64,000 nt of DNA, from contig NZ_FNKP01000002.1 in the NCBI RefSeq assembly GCF_900099835.1, positions 1,860,001 to 1,924,000 on the forward strand, read 5' to 3'. Under the pieces are notes generated by a model. It had not been told where the DNA came from and did no database searches. It was given only the letters and a program-made list of their open reading frames with translations. Shown piece after piece: positions 46,984-56,215 of this stretch. Each line of letters opens with the position of its first letter. Positions within the stretch are counted from its first letter, which is position 1. The stretch comes from Paraburkholderia fungorum. GTDB lineage: Bacteria; Pseudomonadota; Gammaproteobacteria; Burkholderiales; Burkholderiaceae. The position numbers were made by a program, and so were the translations under genes.

Positions 46984-48306
46984 TTACATGAGAGGCTGCT
47001 TCGACCGGTCCTTCAGCAGCGCAATCGTGACCAGTCCGATCACGCAGCCGAACAGACCGTAATAGACGACCGCGAGCTTGTCTTCGGTGACCTTGATCAA
47101 CAGCGTCGCAATCGCGCCCGCGAAGCCGCCGAAGATCATCACCGCAAAGTTGTAGCCCATGGCCATGCCGGTCGAGCGCACATGCGACGGAAACAGTTCG
47201 CAGACGAAGGCGCAGTACGAGCCCTGAAAAAGACCCAGCGAGGCCATCAGGCAGCACTGAACCAGAATCAGCACCGGCAGCGTCGGATGACTGGTTAGCA
47301 GCGCGAAAAGCGGCCACGAGATCAGCAGGCTCACGATCGTGGAGACCATCATCGGCTTCTTGCGGCCGACCGCGTCGGAGATCAGTCCAGATGCGAACGT
47401 CGCGGCGATATACGCGAGCGCTGCGCAGCACGAAGCGATCACGCTGTCCGCGAACGGGATGGCCAGCGTCTTTGTCGCGTAACTCGGCATGTAGTAATAG
47501 AAGATGTACGTGCCGATCGTGCCGTACACCGTCAGACCGAAACCGGCAAGAATCGCGCGCCAGTGACGGATCGACTCGACAAACGGCGATTTCGCCGTCG
47601 GCAGGCGTTGCTTGTGGTTCCTGAAAACCGGCGATTCGTCGAGCTTCGAGCGCACGTAGAGTCCGACCGGCACGATCAGCAAGCCGAGCATGAAGGGAAT
47701 GCGCCAGCCGAACTCGTCGAGTTGGTCAGCGCTCAGAAAGCGCGTCAGCGCGACGCCGGTCAGCGCACCGAGCAACATGCTGCACGCCTGGCTGATCATC
47801 TGGAAACTGCCGTAGACGCCGCGTCGTTCCACCGGTGCATGTTCGACCAGAAACGCGGTGGCGCTGCCCACTTCGCCGCCTGCGGAAAAGCCTTGCAGGA
47901 AGCGCCCGATCAACATCAGCACGGGCGCGTAGATACCGATCTGCGCGTAAGTCGGCGCAAATGCGATGATCCCGACACCGATTGCCATCAACGTAATCGT
48001 GACCATCAGCGCGGATTTGCGGCCGTGGCGGTCCGCGTAATTGCCGAGCACGATCCCGCCGAGGGGTCTCGTCAGAAAGCCCACACCGAAGGTAGTCCAG
48101 GCCGCGAGCAGCGACGCGGTGGCGTTGTCGCTCGGGAAAAACTGCTTCGCGATGATTGCGGCGAAAAACGAAAAGACCGTGAAATCGAACCACTCCAGCG
48201 CATTGCCGATCGTGGCCACCACGATTACGCGCGCGTTGAACGGTGCCGTGGTGGTGGTGTCGAGGGATAACGCATCGGCATTTCGTCGTCGAACGGATGC
48301 ATCCAT
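46984..48306 (-). CDS. MFS transporter, metabolite:H+ symporter (MHS) type
   Basis: The 440-residue carrier has 12 helices with the MHS pattern: GNALEWFDFTVFSFFAAIIA in helix 1, GVGFLTRPLGGIVLGNYADRHGRK (shown: FLTRPLGGIVLGNYADRHGR) and GRFLQGFSAGGEVGSATAFLVE (shown: RFLQGFSAGGEVGS). AAGGAGACAGAA precedes the ATG at 48306. It is the first gene of the minus-strand operon and divergent from a LysR gene. MHS carriers transport organic acids and betaine-like compounds, consistent with uptake of an acylated amino acid. Confidence 0.85.
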   Translation of the reverse strand: MDASVRRRNADALSLDTTTTAPFNARVIVVATIGNALEWFDFTVFSFFAAIIAKQFFPSDNATASLLAAWTTFGVGFLTRPLGGIVLGNYADRHGRKSALMVTITLMAIGVGIIAFAPTYAQIGIYAPVLMLIGRFLQGFSAGGEVGSATAFLVEHAPVERRGVYGSFQMISQACSMLLGALTGVALTRFLSADQLDEFGWRIPFMLGLLIVPVGLYVRSKLDESPVFRNHKQRLPTAKSPFVESIRHWRAILAGFGLTVYGTIGTYIFYYYMPSYATKTLAIPFADSVIASCCAALAYIAATFASGLISDAVGRKKPMMVSTIVSLLISWPLFALLTSHPTLPVLILVQCCLMASLGLFQGSYCAFVCELFPSHVRSTGMAMGYNFAVMIFGGFAGAIATLLIKVTEDKLAVVYYGLFGCVIGLVTIALLKDRSKQPLM

Positions 48307-48446
48307 TTCTGTCTCCTTGAGCACGGCAAATCATTGTTTTTAGGGGAATTCAGGCTCGCCGCCGCCACCAGAAACCGGGTGGGCCGCCTCCATGCCTTCG
48401 TGCCTGATGTGGATTCGTCTTTTGTCTGTCCATTGTCCATAGCCGC

Positions 48447-48501
48447 AATCATCAAAGAAAGCTAAAATTTCTTGTGCTTCGCTTCAAATTTTTTGATGAT
48501 T
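48447..48501. promoter_or_regulatory. 10-bp inverted repeat in the LysR/operon divergent promoter
   Basis: AATCATCAAA (48447-48456) and TTTGATGATT (48492-48501) are perfect 10-bp inverted repeats 35 bases apart, in an AT-rich stretch between the MHS operon and the LysR gene. The spacing would suit two dimers of a LysR tetramer, or a looped operator. Between them lie smaller motifs (AAATTT, GCTTC repeats). Confidence 0.55.
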
Positions 48502-48556
48502 CAAGCGTGTCCGGGCCAGTACGGGCGCCTTCATTTCCGATGTTGTCGAGGTCGAC

Positions 48557-49429
48557 TTGAGCACGATCCGTTTTCTCCGAACCTTCGTCGCGGTGGCGCG
48601 TCACGGCTCGTTCGCCTTGGCCGCCGAACAGATGGCGCTGACGCAATCGGCGGTCAGCATGCAGATGCGTGCACTCGAAACCGAGTTCAGACACGAACTT
48701 TTCGACCGTTGCGGGCGCTCTATCATGCTCAACGCAATGGGCAAAAGCCTGCTCCCGCACGCGCAACAATTGTTGTCGCTATACGAGGCGATGAAGCTGA
48801 CCGCAGGCGGTCTCGAAGAGCATGTCGGGCCGGTTTCGATCGGCGCGATCGAGTCGGTAGTGGGTGCGCTCGCGGAGGCGGCGGCGCATCTGAAGATTGC
48901 ACGGCCGAATCTCGACGTGCGAATCATGGCGGCAAAATCCGTCGATCTGGCCGCGCGTGTCGACGCTGGCGAGATCGACGCGGCGGTGATCATCGACACG
49001 CCGGGGCGCAGACCTGCGAGCGTGCAATGGACGCCTGTCTATTCGGAACCGGTCGTGCTGCTCGCCAACGCGAACATGGTCCCTGCGTCCGTTCCTGAGT
49101 TGCTGAAAACACAGCGATTCCTGCGATTCGACCGGACTCAGCGAACCGGCGTCGTGATAGATCGCGCGATTCGCAAGCAGCGTTTCAAGGTCAACGAATT
49201 TCTCGAACTCAACTCGCTCGAAGGGATTGCCGAACTGGTGCGCCAGGGCATTGGCGTCGCGGTCGTGCCGCTGCTAAGGCGTTCTTCGTGGACGCGTGAC
49301 GACGCGTTGCGTGTGCTACCGCTGCCCCAGTCCGATGTGAGGCGCGAAGTGGGCATGCTGGAGCGCGCGCAGCACGGCAAGATGGCCGTGACAGCGGCAA
49401 TCGTGCGGCATTTGACCGAGGCAATCTGA
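48557..49429 (+). CDS. LysR-family regulator of the peptide/acyl-amino-acid operon
   Basis: The 290-residue regulator has the winged helix-turn-helix FVAVARHGSFALAAEQMALT followed by QSAVSMQMRALE, and a C-terminal effector domain. The start is TTG at 48557 with GAGG upstream. It is divergent from the MHS-M20-DUF2817-GGT-MFS operon, with the inverted repeat between them, so it most likely controls that operon. Effector unknown. Confidence 0.82.
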   Translation: MSTIRFLRTFVAVARHGSFALAAEQMALTQSAVSMQMRALETEFRHELFDRCGRSIMLNAMGKSLLPHAQQLLSLYEAMKLTAGGLEEHVGPVSIGAIESVVGALAEAAAHLKIARPNLDVRIMAAKSVDLAARVDAGEIDAAVIIDTPGRRPASVQWTPVYSEPVVLLANANMVPASVPELLKTQRFLRFDRTQRTGVVIDRAIRKQRFKVNEFLELNSLEGIAELVRQGIGVAVVPLLRRSSWTRDDALRVLPLPQSDVRREVGMLERAQHGKMAVTAAIVRHLTEAI

Positions 49430-49504
49430 GCGGATTGAGCCAGGTTGAAAATTGGCCGCTTGACGATGAGCAGAATCGATCGTACTGCGGCAATTTGCTT
49501 CGGC

Positions 49505-51085
49505 TCAGGCAAAGTCGGACCGGAGTGTCGCCTTCAGGCTGAGCAAATCTCTTTCGTGCATTTGCAGGGAATCTTGCAGAGAGCTCGCGCGTTGCATCAA
49601 TTGTTTGATCGACGCATTACACTGCCCCACAGCATGACTGGACAGTTGCACGATGTGCTGTTGAATCGCTTTGCCGAGCGCAGCATGAAGGCGCTGATAG
49701 TCGACACCGACCACTTTGCGTATCGGGCCCGACGTCGTATCGGATTCGATCACGATATCCTCGAATTGCGCATCTTCACCTAGCTCGATTCCGGCCGCGC
49801 TGGCCTCCGGCTCAATGACATAATCGCCCAACCGCTGATTCACTTCGCGCGAAAACGAAGCAGTGACGGTTTGCGACAGGCTATTGCAGATTGCCTTGAC
49901 ATCGCGCGTCGCCGAATGTTGTTCCAGCAAATCGGGCAGCGTCGGTACCACACTGCGCCACACCGATCGAATGATGTGTTCCTGCTGTCGTTCGAGATCA
50001 TCTAGCGCCGCCGCCGACAACGACTGCAATTGCGCAAGCATCGACATTGCGTCGACACATAACGTCCCCAACACGTTCTCTTCCAGATGATGCAGAAACA
50101 TCTCGGCCAGCTTGCGCCGCTTATACGCGAGCGTCGCCTCGGCGACATCGAGAAGCGCGTCGTAAAGCCTTTCGAATCCCGACTCGATCATTGCTGCCGG
50201 TGTTTGATTTTGCGCACGCGCGAGGTATGCAGAGATCGACACAGGGGGTTTCAGTAGACTGGTCGACACGCCCATTGCTACGAGTTTTTCCTCCGCGCGG
50301 GCCTTGACGTCGTTCTCCTGGTCGGCGCGATTCTGCGCGCTCTTACCGCGCAGACACTTTCGAATTTCACCGTCGATCTCGTCCTCTTCGTACACGTCGC
50401 TTCGCGTGACGACCGGCAAAAGCGGCTTGTTCCGATGCAGTTCACGGCCGAGTTCGTCCAGTTCCTGCACCTGCCCCGGTGACGTGGAACTGGTCAGCCA
50501 CAACACACCGTCGGCGCTGTCTGTGAAGCGTTGAGTCAAAGCCGCGTTGTCGGGTGTCGCGGAATGCAGACCCGGTGTATCCACGAGCACGAGTTTTCCG
50601 CCGAGACACACGCCTTGCATTCGTGCCGTGGTTTCCGTGACGCCTTCACTGAAACGCTCCGGGGTCGCGACGATACGACCGCCATCCAGATAGAAATATT
50701 CGACCGTCTTACTGTATGCCGCAAAGCGATCGGCGAGAAAATTGCAGAATGAACTCTTCCCCGCGTTGAACTTGCCGAAGACCAGCAGCAGTGCTTTGTC
50801 GTCGAAAGATTCGGCCAGCGCCTGGGCCGGTTTCAGATTGGCCCATTGCTGCGCCCACGCAGGCACACTGTTTCGCAGCAACGTGTTGGTGGCTTCGGCC
50901 AGCGTCGCCAATGAGTTGTGCTGCGCCAATCCGGCACTCGTGAGGTGCTGCAATTGCAGAGTGGTAGTGAGTCGCGCGAGCCAGTCTTCGAGCAGATGCA
51001 GGATGGTTTCGAGTTCGCTGTCGATGAACTCGAATGCATCGACATCGGCGATGAAGCGTTGCTCGCTGGTCACGTCCGCCTTCAT
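49505..51085 (-). CDS. Dynamin-like GTPase, second of a pair
   Basis: The 526-residue protein has a dynamin/YjdA-like GTPase domain: P-loop GKFNAGKS (104-111), switch 2 DTPG (169-172) and the nucleotide-specificity motif TRSD (227-230). About 95 residues of helix precede it and about 290 helical residues follow, rich in amphipathic segments; no clear transmembrane helix. This matches the bacterial dynamin-like pattern of N-terminal helix, GTPase head and helical stalk. Its ATG overlaps the stop of the upstream partner (ATGA at 51082). Function is unknown; membrane remodelling or stress/defence roles are known for distant relatives. Confidence 0.78.
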   Translation of the reverse strand: MKADVTSEQRFIADVDAFEFIDSELETILHLLEDWLARLTTTLQLQHLTSAGLAQHNSLATLAEATNTLLRNSVPAWAQQWANLKPAQALAESFDDKALLLVFGKFNAGKSSFCNFLADRFAAYSKTVEYFYLDGGRIVATPERFSEGVTETTARMQGVCLGGKLVLVDTPGLHSATPDNAALTQRFTDSADGVLWLTSSTSPGQVQELDELGRELHRNKPLLPVVTRSDVYEEDEIDGEIRKCLRGKSAQNRADQENDVKARAEEKLVAMGVSTSLLKPPVSISAYLARAQNQTPAAMIESGFERLYDALLDVAEATLAYKRRKLAEMFLHHLEENVLGTLCVDAMSMLAQLQSLSAAALDDLERQQEHIIRSVWRSVVPTLPDLLEQHSATRDVKAICNSLSQTVTASFSREVNQRLGDYVIEPEASAAGIELGEDAQFEDIVIESDTTSGPIRKVVGVDYQRLHAALGKAIQQHIVQLSSHAVGQCNASIKQLMQRASSLQDSLQMHERDLLSLKATLRSDFA

Positions 51086-52338
51086 GCGAATGCCTCCAGC
51101 GAGTGCAATGCGGACAACGCATTACCGCAAGCGACGACCGTCGATTCGACATCCGCGATTTGCGCCGCCAGCGCTTTTCTATCAGCAGACAACTCGTAGT
51201 AGCGAGTGAAATCACGCTGTATCCGCTCCCTGCCAGCAGGCTCGCAGAACATCCTGCGCAGGTCTTTGCGAAACTTGACCGACACGCCCATCACCGCAAC
51301 CATCACGGAGTTGAGTGCGCGCGCGACGGTTTCCTGCTCGACGGGCAATCCAATGACGCCGTGCCCGGCCAGAAAGCTGTCGATTGCGATGCACGCGCGC
51401 GAGTAAGCGATCTGGATGTGCGCGCGTTCCAGCTTCCCGGCGGTGATCGCGTACGCATCATTCGCGGAGTCCGGGATGATCGCGTGGTCAGTTCCGAGCG
51501 CATCCAGCATGGCCTCGATATCGACGCTCACTTTGCCGATCACGCCTTTCAGCCCTTCCGAGAATTCCAGTTGCTGGCGACTCTGTAACTCGCTCAACGC
51601 ATCGCGCGTCTGGTTCTGCACGGCGAGAAGCGCTTCGAGTTCTGCACGGATTTCGCCGAACAGCAGCGCGGCTTCATGCACTCGCGCTTGCGGCACACAA
51701 GCAAGTGCCGCGTCGAGCAGGATGCGCAGAGACGGCATGCCGCTTTTCTCCAGCATCAGCTTTTTGCCCTCGTGCGCCCCTTTACGATGGCGCACCGCCG
51801 ACACGGCGTGCAGCGTCATGCCCGGCAATTGCGCGGCAATCGTGTTGCCGACTTTCTGCAACTCTGCGTCGTCGGCCAACTGGTCGATCTGCGAAAGCAC
51901 GAACAGGGTCGCCCGTTGCGTCCGGTCACCGTCGGCGTGCAGTTCGTCGAGCAATGCCAATTCGCGGGCGTCGAGTTCGCCCTCTTTGGCAGCATGCACG
52001 AACAGGCGAATATCCGCCTTCAACCACGCGGCGTGAAAAGCGTGGCGGTCGTCTTCGGTGCCGACGTCCGCATCGAGACCCGGAGCGTCGAGCCAGCGCA
52101 CGCTGTTATGAACGTTGTCGGCGAGTCTCACCGTTTCCCGCCTGTCCGCCACCGCAAAAATGTCGCGGCCGATCAGTTCGTTCAGCAGGCGGCTCTTACC
52201 GTGGTTGTACTTTCCGATGACGGTGACGATGGGTTCACCGTTCTCGATCAACGTGACGAGACGCGTGATGTCGTCAGCCCGGCCGGGCAAAACAGATATC
52301 ACATCGCGAGTTGCCTGCTTGCGAATTTCGTCAGACAA
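51082..52338 (-). CDS. Dynamin-like GTPase, first of a pair
   Basis: The 418-residue partner has GKYNHGKS (42-49), DAPG (85-88) and SQID (149-152) as its GTPase motifs, the last deviating from the usual N/TKxD. A helical C-terminal half follows. The start is a TTG at 52338 with GAAGGAG seven bases upstream. Its TGA overlaps the ATG of the second GTPase, so the two are translationally coupled and probably form a heteromer. The two differ in length and domain order around the head, so they are not a recent duplication. It lies between a LysR gene region and the ben cluster with no functional link. Confidence 0.78.
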   Translation of the reverse strand: MSDEIRKQATRDVISVLPGRADDITRLVTLIENGEPIVTVIGKYNHGKSRLLNELIGRDIFAVADRRETVRLADNVHNSVRWLDAPGLDADVGTEDDRHAFHAAWLKADIRLFVHAAKEGELDARELALLDELHADGDRTQRATLFVLSQIDQLADDAELQKVGNTIAAQLPGMTLHAVSAVRHRKGAHEGKKLMLEKSGMPSLRILLDAALACVPQARVHEAALLFGEIRAELEALLAVQNQTRDALSELQSRQQLEFSEGLKGVIGKVSVDIEAMLDALGTDHAIIPDSANDAYAITAGKLERAHIQIAYSRACIAIDSFLAGHGVIGLPVEQETVARALNSVMVAVMGVSVKFRKDLRRMFCEPAGRERIQRDFTRYYELSADRKALAAQIADVESTVVACGNALSALHSLEAFA

Positions 52339-52417
52339 AGCGCACTCCTTCGCTTATCGCCACCTGCCGTCTCCGGCTTATTGTTCAATCTCGACGCTTC
52401 ACTTATGTCAGCCTGGT

Positions 52418-53194
52418 TCAGCCCGTATCGCCACCGGCCACCGGCAATACCGTACCCGTGATATACCCCGCTTCGTCCGACGCGAGAAACAGAATCGGCG
52501 CGACCTGTTCGTCGATACTGCCATAGCGCTTCAAAAAGGTGGAATCGGTCACCTGTTTTACCGCTTCGCCCATCCACCTTTTTTCCTGCTGACTATCGCC
52601 GGCGCTGTTGCGCGGCACGCGTCGCGGCGGCGCATCGGTCCCGCCTGGCGCCGTGGCGACCACGCGAATATTGCGCTCCGCGTATTCCATCGCGAGCGAC
52701 TGGGTCATCGCATTGACCCCGCCCTTGGCTGCCGAATACGGAACGCGTCGAATACCGCGCGTCGCATTCGACGACACATTGACAATCGTTCCACCACCCC
52801 GCTTCAGCAGATGCGGCAACACCGCATGGCACGCATACAGCGTCGGCATCAACGAGCGGCGAATTTCCGCGTCGATCTGCGCGGGCTCGAATTCGGCAAA
52901 CGGGCGCATGCGAATCGCGCCGCCCACGCCGTTGATCAGAATATCGATTCCGCCAAACCGGCTCGCCGCAAACGCCATCGCCGATGCCGCGCCTTCGTAG
53001 GTTTCCAGGTCGGCGACGATACCCGCCGTGTCGGCCGTATTTGCTTCAGCAGCCACTTCGCCGACGAAATCCGCGCGATCGACGAACAGCACCTTCGCGC
53101 CCTCGGCAGCCGCACGCAACGCCACACCGCGGCCGATGCCCTGCGCCGCCCCGGTCACGACCATCACCTTGCCCGCGAATCGTTGCGCGCTCAT
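52418..53194 (-). CDS. benD: Cis-1,2-dihydroxycyclohexa-3,5-diene-1-carboxylate dehydrogenase
   Basis: The 258-residue short-chain dehydrogenase converts benzoate cis-diol to catechol with NAD+ and loss of CO2. It has the Rossmann motif TGAAQGIG (14-21) and the catalytic Ser141/142, Tyr153 and Lys157 (YSAAK). NGVGGAI in place of the usual NNAG is a BenD/XylL feature. Its ATG overlaps the benC stop (ATGA). It is the last gene of catA-benABCD. Confidence 0.92.
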   Translation of the reverse strand: MSAQRFAGKVMVVTGAAQGIGRGVALRAAAEGAKVLFVDRADFVGEVAAEANTADTAGIVADLETYEGAASAMAFAASRFGGIDILINGVGGAIRMRPFAEFEPAQIDAEIRRSLMPTLYACHAVLPHLLKRGGGTIVNVSSNATRGIRRVPYSAAKGGVNAMTQSLAMEYAERNIRVVATAPGGTDAPPRRVPRNSAGDSQQEKRWMGEAVKQVTDSTFLKRYGSIDEQVAPILFLASDEAGYITGTVLPVAGGDTG

Positions 53195-54213
53195 ACGGCC
53201 GCCGTCGCTGCATTGGGGGTGAACTTCTCGTAGTGGAAGCTGTTCGGCTTCACGCCGGTGTCGTCGAAATGCTTGCGCACGGCATCGACCATCGGCGGCG
53301 GCCCGCACAGATAAACATCGACGTCACCGTCGTTCAACGCTTCGGCCGGCATGTGCTGCGTGACCCAACCTTTGCGCGGGTGTGACGATTGCGCATCGGC
53401 GACGACCGTGCTGAAACTGAAATTCGGCAGCCTCTCTGCGTAAGCTTCAATGGCGTCGACCTGCACCAGATCGAGATCGCGCGTCACGCCGTAAATGAGA
53501 TGAACCTTCTGCTGTGCATGAGTGCGTGCGAGTACTTCCAGCATCGACAGAAACGGTGCAAGGCCCGTGCCGCCCGCAAGAAACAGCAATGGCCGCTCCA
53601 CCGTACGCAAATAGAAACTGCCGAGCGGCCCGGTCAACTCGACCTGGCTGCCCGGCTGCGCCGATTCGAGCCAGGTGCTCATCACGCCGCCACTGATTCG
53701 CTTGATCAGAAAGCTGATTTTCGACTCGCCCGGCGCCGACGAAAACGAATACGAGCGATGCTGCCCGCTGCCGGGCACGTCGATATTCACGTACTGCCCC
53801 GGCAGGAATACTGGCGCTGCTGTGTCCACGTCAAGTTCGAGTACGACCGCCGCGTCGTTGTGCTGCTCCACCTTCGAAACTGTCGCGGCGAATTTGCTCT
53901 GCGCGGTTTTGCAAGCCGTTGAAGATGCCGGCACCGCGATCACACAATCGCTTTGCGGCACCATCTGACACGTGAGGACGAGCCCGCTGTCTTTCTCGTC
54001 TTCGCTCAGCGCGTCTTCGATATAGTCATCGCCGAGATCGTAGCGCCCGCTTTCGGCGCGGCATTTGCAGGTGCCGCACACGCCGTCGGAGCAATCCATC
54101 GGCAGGTTGATCTTCGCGCGAAAGGCGGCGTCGAGTACTTTTTCACCCACTTTGCAGGTGACGAAGCGGGTCACGCCATCTTCGAAATTCAGTGCAATGT
54201 TGTAGCTGGACAT
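53191..54213 (-). CDS. benC: Benzoate 1,2-dioxygenase reductase (electron transfer component)
   Basis: The 340-residue reductase has an N-terminal plant-type [2Fe-2S] ferredoxin domain with ligands Cys41, Cys46, Cys49 and Cys82 (CSDGVCGTCKC, LTCQ), then an FAD-binding RxYS-type segment (HRSYSFSSAPG) and an NAD-binding domain with LFLAGGTGLAPFLSML and VYLCGPPPMVD. It passes electrons from NADH to BenAB. It begins 40 bases after benB and overlaps benD. Confidence 0.94.
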   Translation of the reverse strand: MSSYNIALNFEDGVTRFVTCKVGEKVLDAAFRAKINLPMDCSDGVCGTCKCRAESGRYDLGDDYIEDALSEDEKDSGLVLTCQMVPQSDCVIAVPASSTACKTAQSKFAATVSKVEQHNDAAVVLELDVDTAAPVFLPGQYVNIDVPGSGQHRSYSFSSAPGESKISFLIKRISGGVMSTWLESAQPGSQVELTGPLGSFYLRTVERPLLFLAGGTGLAPFLSMLEVLARTHAQQKVHLIYGVTRDLDLVQVDAIEAYAERLPNFSFSTVVADAQSSHPRKGWVTQHMPAEALNDGDVDVYLCGPPPMVDAVRKHFDDTGVKPNSFHYEKFTPNAATAAV

Positions 54214-54253
54214 CTTGCCTCCTGTACTTCCTGTTTCCTTCAGATACCCGTTA

Positions 54254-54742
54254 TCAAACGTGATAAACGTCGAGCACCTGGCGGATATAGTCGTTCTTCA
54301 ATACGATTCGCTTGTACGAAATCAGCAGGGCATCGTCGACCTTTCGCAGCGTGACGAACATCGTGCCGAAGAACTGATCGGTGCTTTTGTAGCGATGGCT
54401 GAGCGTGTTGAAGTTGTAGCGCACGTCCACTTCGTTATCGCGCGCAGCCAGCACCTCCACATTGGTGACGTTGTGGCTGGTGCGCGGCTCGGGCATCGAA
54501 GCACCGCTTCGTTCGGTCTTGATGCGAAACACGCGGTCTTCCAGGCCGCCGCGATCCGGGTAGTACATCAGCGAAATCTGGCTCTCGTGGTCGTCGGTGA
54601 GCCGATCGTCGTCGTCCCACGCCGGCATCCAGTAGGTGACGTCTTCGGTGTAGCAGGCGAGCCAGTCGTCCCATTGACGGTCGTCGAGCAGACGCGCTTC
54701 GCGATAAAGCATCGCGCAGATTTTCTGGTAGTCGAAGCTCAT
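54254..54742 (-). CDS. benB: Benzoate 1,2-dioxygenase small (beta) subunit
   Basis: The 162-residue protein is the beta subunit of the ring-hydroxylating oxygenase, with the cystatin-like pattern [31 protein letters not shown] and the C-terminal [21 protein letters not shown] (shown: [19 protein letters not shown]). Its ATG at 54742 overlaps the benA TGA (ATGA), so translation is coupled. A much longer open frame reaching 55291 lies within benA and is not real. Confidence 0.94.
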   Translation of the reverse strand: MSFDYQKICAMLYREARLLDDRQWDDWLACYTEDVTYWMPAWDDDDRLTDDHESQISLMYYPDRGGLEDRVFRIKTERSGASMPEPRTSHNVTNVEVLAARDNEVDVRYNFNTLSHRYKSTDQFFGTMFVTLRKVDDALLISYKRIVLKNDYIRQVLDVYHV

Positions 54743-56097
54743 GCCGGCACCTCCGCGTGTTCTTTTTTCAGCGCGTCGCGCATGACATGTACCCAGTATT
54801 CGTGCTGGCAGACGAACAAGCCTTCGTCTTCGCTGCGCTCGCCGGAAATGCGCGGCTTCAGACCCATCGTCTTCGCATTCGCGTCCGCGCCTTCGACCCA
54901 CAACGGCGCGCCGCGCGACAGATCGTTCCACAGCGCAGTAGTGCCCGCGTAACCGGCCTGGCAGGCGCGAAATTCTTCGAGATCGTCGGCGGTGCCCATA
55001 CCCGAGACGTTGAAGAAATCTTCGTATTGACGGATGCGGGTCGCCCGGTCGGCTGCGCTCTCGCCCTTCGGCGCAAAGCAGAAAATACTGACTTCCGTCT
55101 TGTCGACGCTGATGGGACGCACCACGCGAATCTGCGTGCTGAACTGGTCCATCAAAAACACATTCGGATACAGACACAGGTTGCGCGTCTGGTTGACGAT
55201 GAAATCCGCCTGCACCTCGCCCACGCGCGCCTTGATCTCGTCGCGGTATTGATAGACCGGCCGCACTTCCGGGTTCATCGTTTTTGTCCACAGCAGAATG
55301 TGGCCGTGGTCGAAGCCGTACACACCGGCCACCGATTTGCTCCAGCTATTCGCATCCACGGCCTTCGTGCCGTCGACCTTGCGACGGTCCATCGTCGCGG
55401 CATAGTTCCAGTGCACGGTGCTGACGTGGTAGCCGTCGCAGCCGTTTTCCATCTGCATTTTCCAGTTGCCGTCGTAGATATACGACGAATTGCCGCGCAA
55501 TACTTCGAGTCCGTTGGCGGCCTGATCGACGATCTGATCGATGATCACTTTAGTCTCGCCGAGGTAGTCCTCCAGCGGCATCGCGTCTGCATTCAGGCTG
55601 CCGAACAGGAAGCCGCGATAGCTCTGGAAGCGCGCGACTTTCTTCAGATCGTGTGAACCGTTGGTATTGAATTGCACCGGATATTCGGTGGTTTTCACAT
55701 CTTTCACTTTCAGCAGCTTGCCGGTATTGGCAAAACTCCAGCCGTGAAACGGACACGTGAAAGTGCCTTTATTGCCGTGCTTCTTGCGGCACAGCATCGC
55801 GCCCTTATGCGCGCATGCGTTGATCACCGCGTGCAGTTCGCCGGTCTTGTCACGCGTGACGACGATTGGCTGGCGGCCGATCCATGTCGTGTAGTAATCG
55901 TTGTTCTCGGGAATCTGGCTCTCATGCGCGAGATAAACCCAATTGCTCTCGAAGATATGTTTCATCTCGAGTTCGAACAGATCGGCGTTGGTAAAGATGT
56001 CGCGGCGGCAACGGAATACGCCGTTTTCCCTGTCATCCTGAACGGCGGTATTCAGCAGTTCATCCAGCTGCTGGGCTTTGTCGATAGTGGCAGACAT
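54739..56097 (-). CDS. benA: Benzoate 1,2-dioxygenase large (alpha) subunit
   Basis: The 452-residue Rieske oxygenase subunit has the Rieske ligands Cys95, His97, Cys115 and His118 (CAHKG and CPFHGW) and the mononuclear iron site in [20 protein letters not shown], with Asp221, His224 and His229. Length matches BenA/XylX. It dihydroxylates benzoate. It starts 118 bases after the catA stop; no ATAC-N7-GTAT element was found in that gap, so it is probably transcribed with catA. Confidence 0.95.
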   Translation of the reverse strand: MSATIDKAQQLDELLNTAVQDDRENGVFRCRRDIFTNADLFELEMKHIFESNWVYLAHESQIPENNDYYTTWIGRQPIVVTRDKTGELHAVINACAHKGAMLCRKKHGNKGTFTCPFHGWSFANTGKLLKVKDVKTTEYPVQFNTNGSHDLKKVARFQSYRGFLFGSLNADAMPLEDYLGETKVIIDQIVDQAANGLEVLRGNSSYIYDGNWKMQMENGCDGYHVSTVHWNYAATMDRRKVDGTKAVDANSWSKSVAGVYGFDHGHILLWTKTMNPEVRPVYQYRDEIKARVGEVQADFIVNQTRNLCLYPNVFLMDQFSTQIRVVRPISVDKTEVSIFCFAPKGESAADRATRIRQYEDFFNVSGMGTADDLEEFRACQAGYAGTTALWNDLSRGAPLWVEGADANAKTMGLKPRISGERSEDEGLFVCQHEYWVHVMRDALKKEHAEVPA

Positions 56098-56215
56098 AAG
56101 TGTTCTCCCTACGCGTACTCCTCACGGAGCACGCGCATCGGTGTAGAAAAAAATGGGCGGAGAATTGAGCGGCAGCAGGGGTACGACGGTGCAGCCGCGT
56201 GAGCGCGTCGGACGC

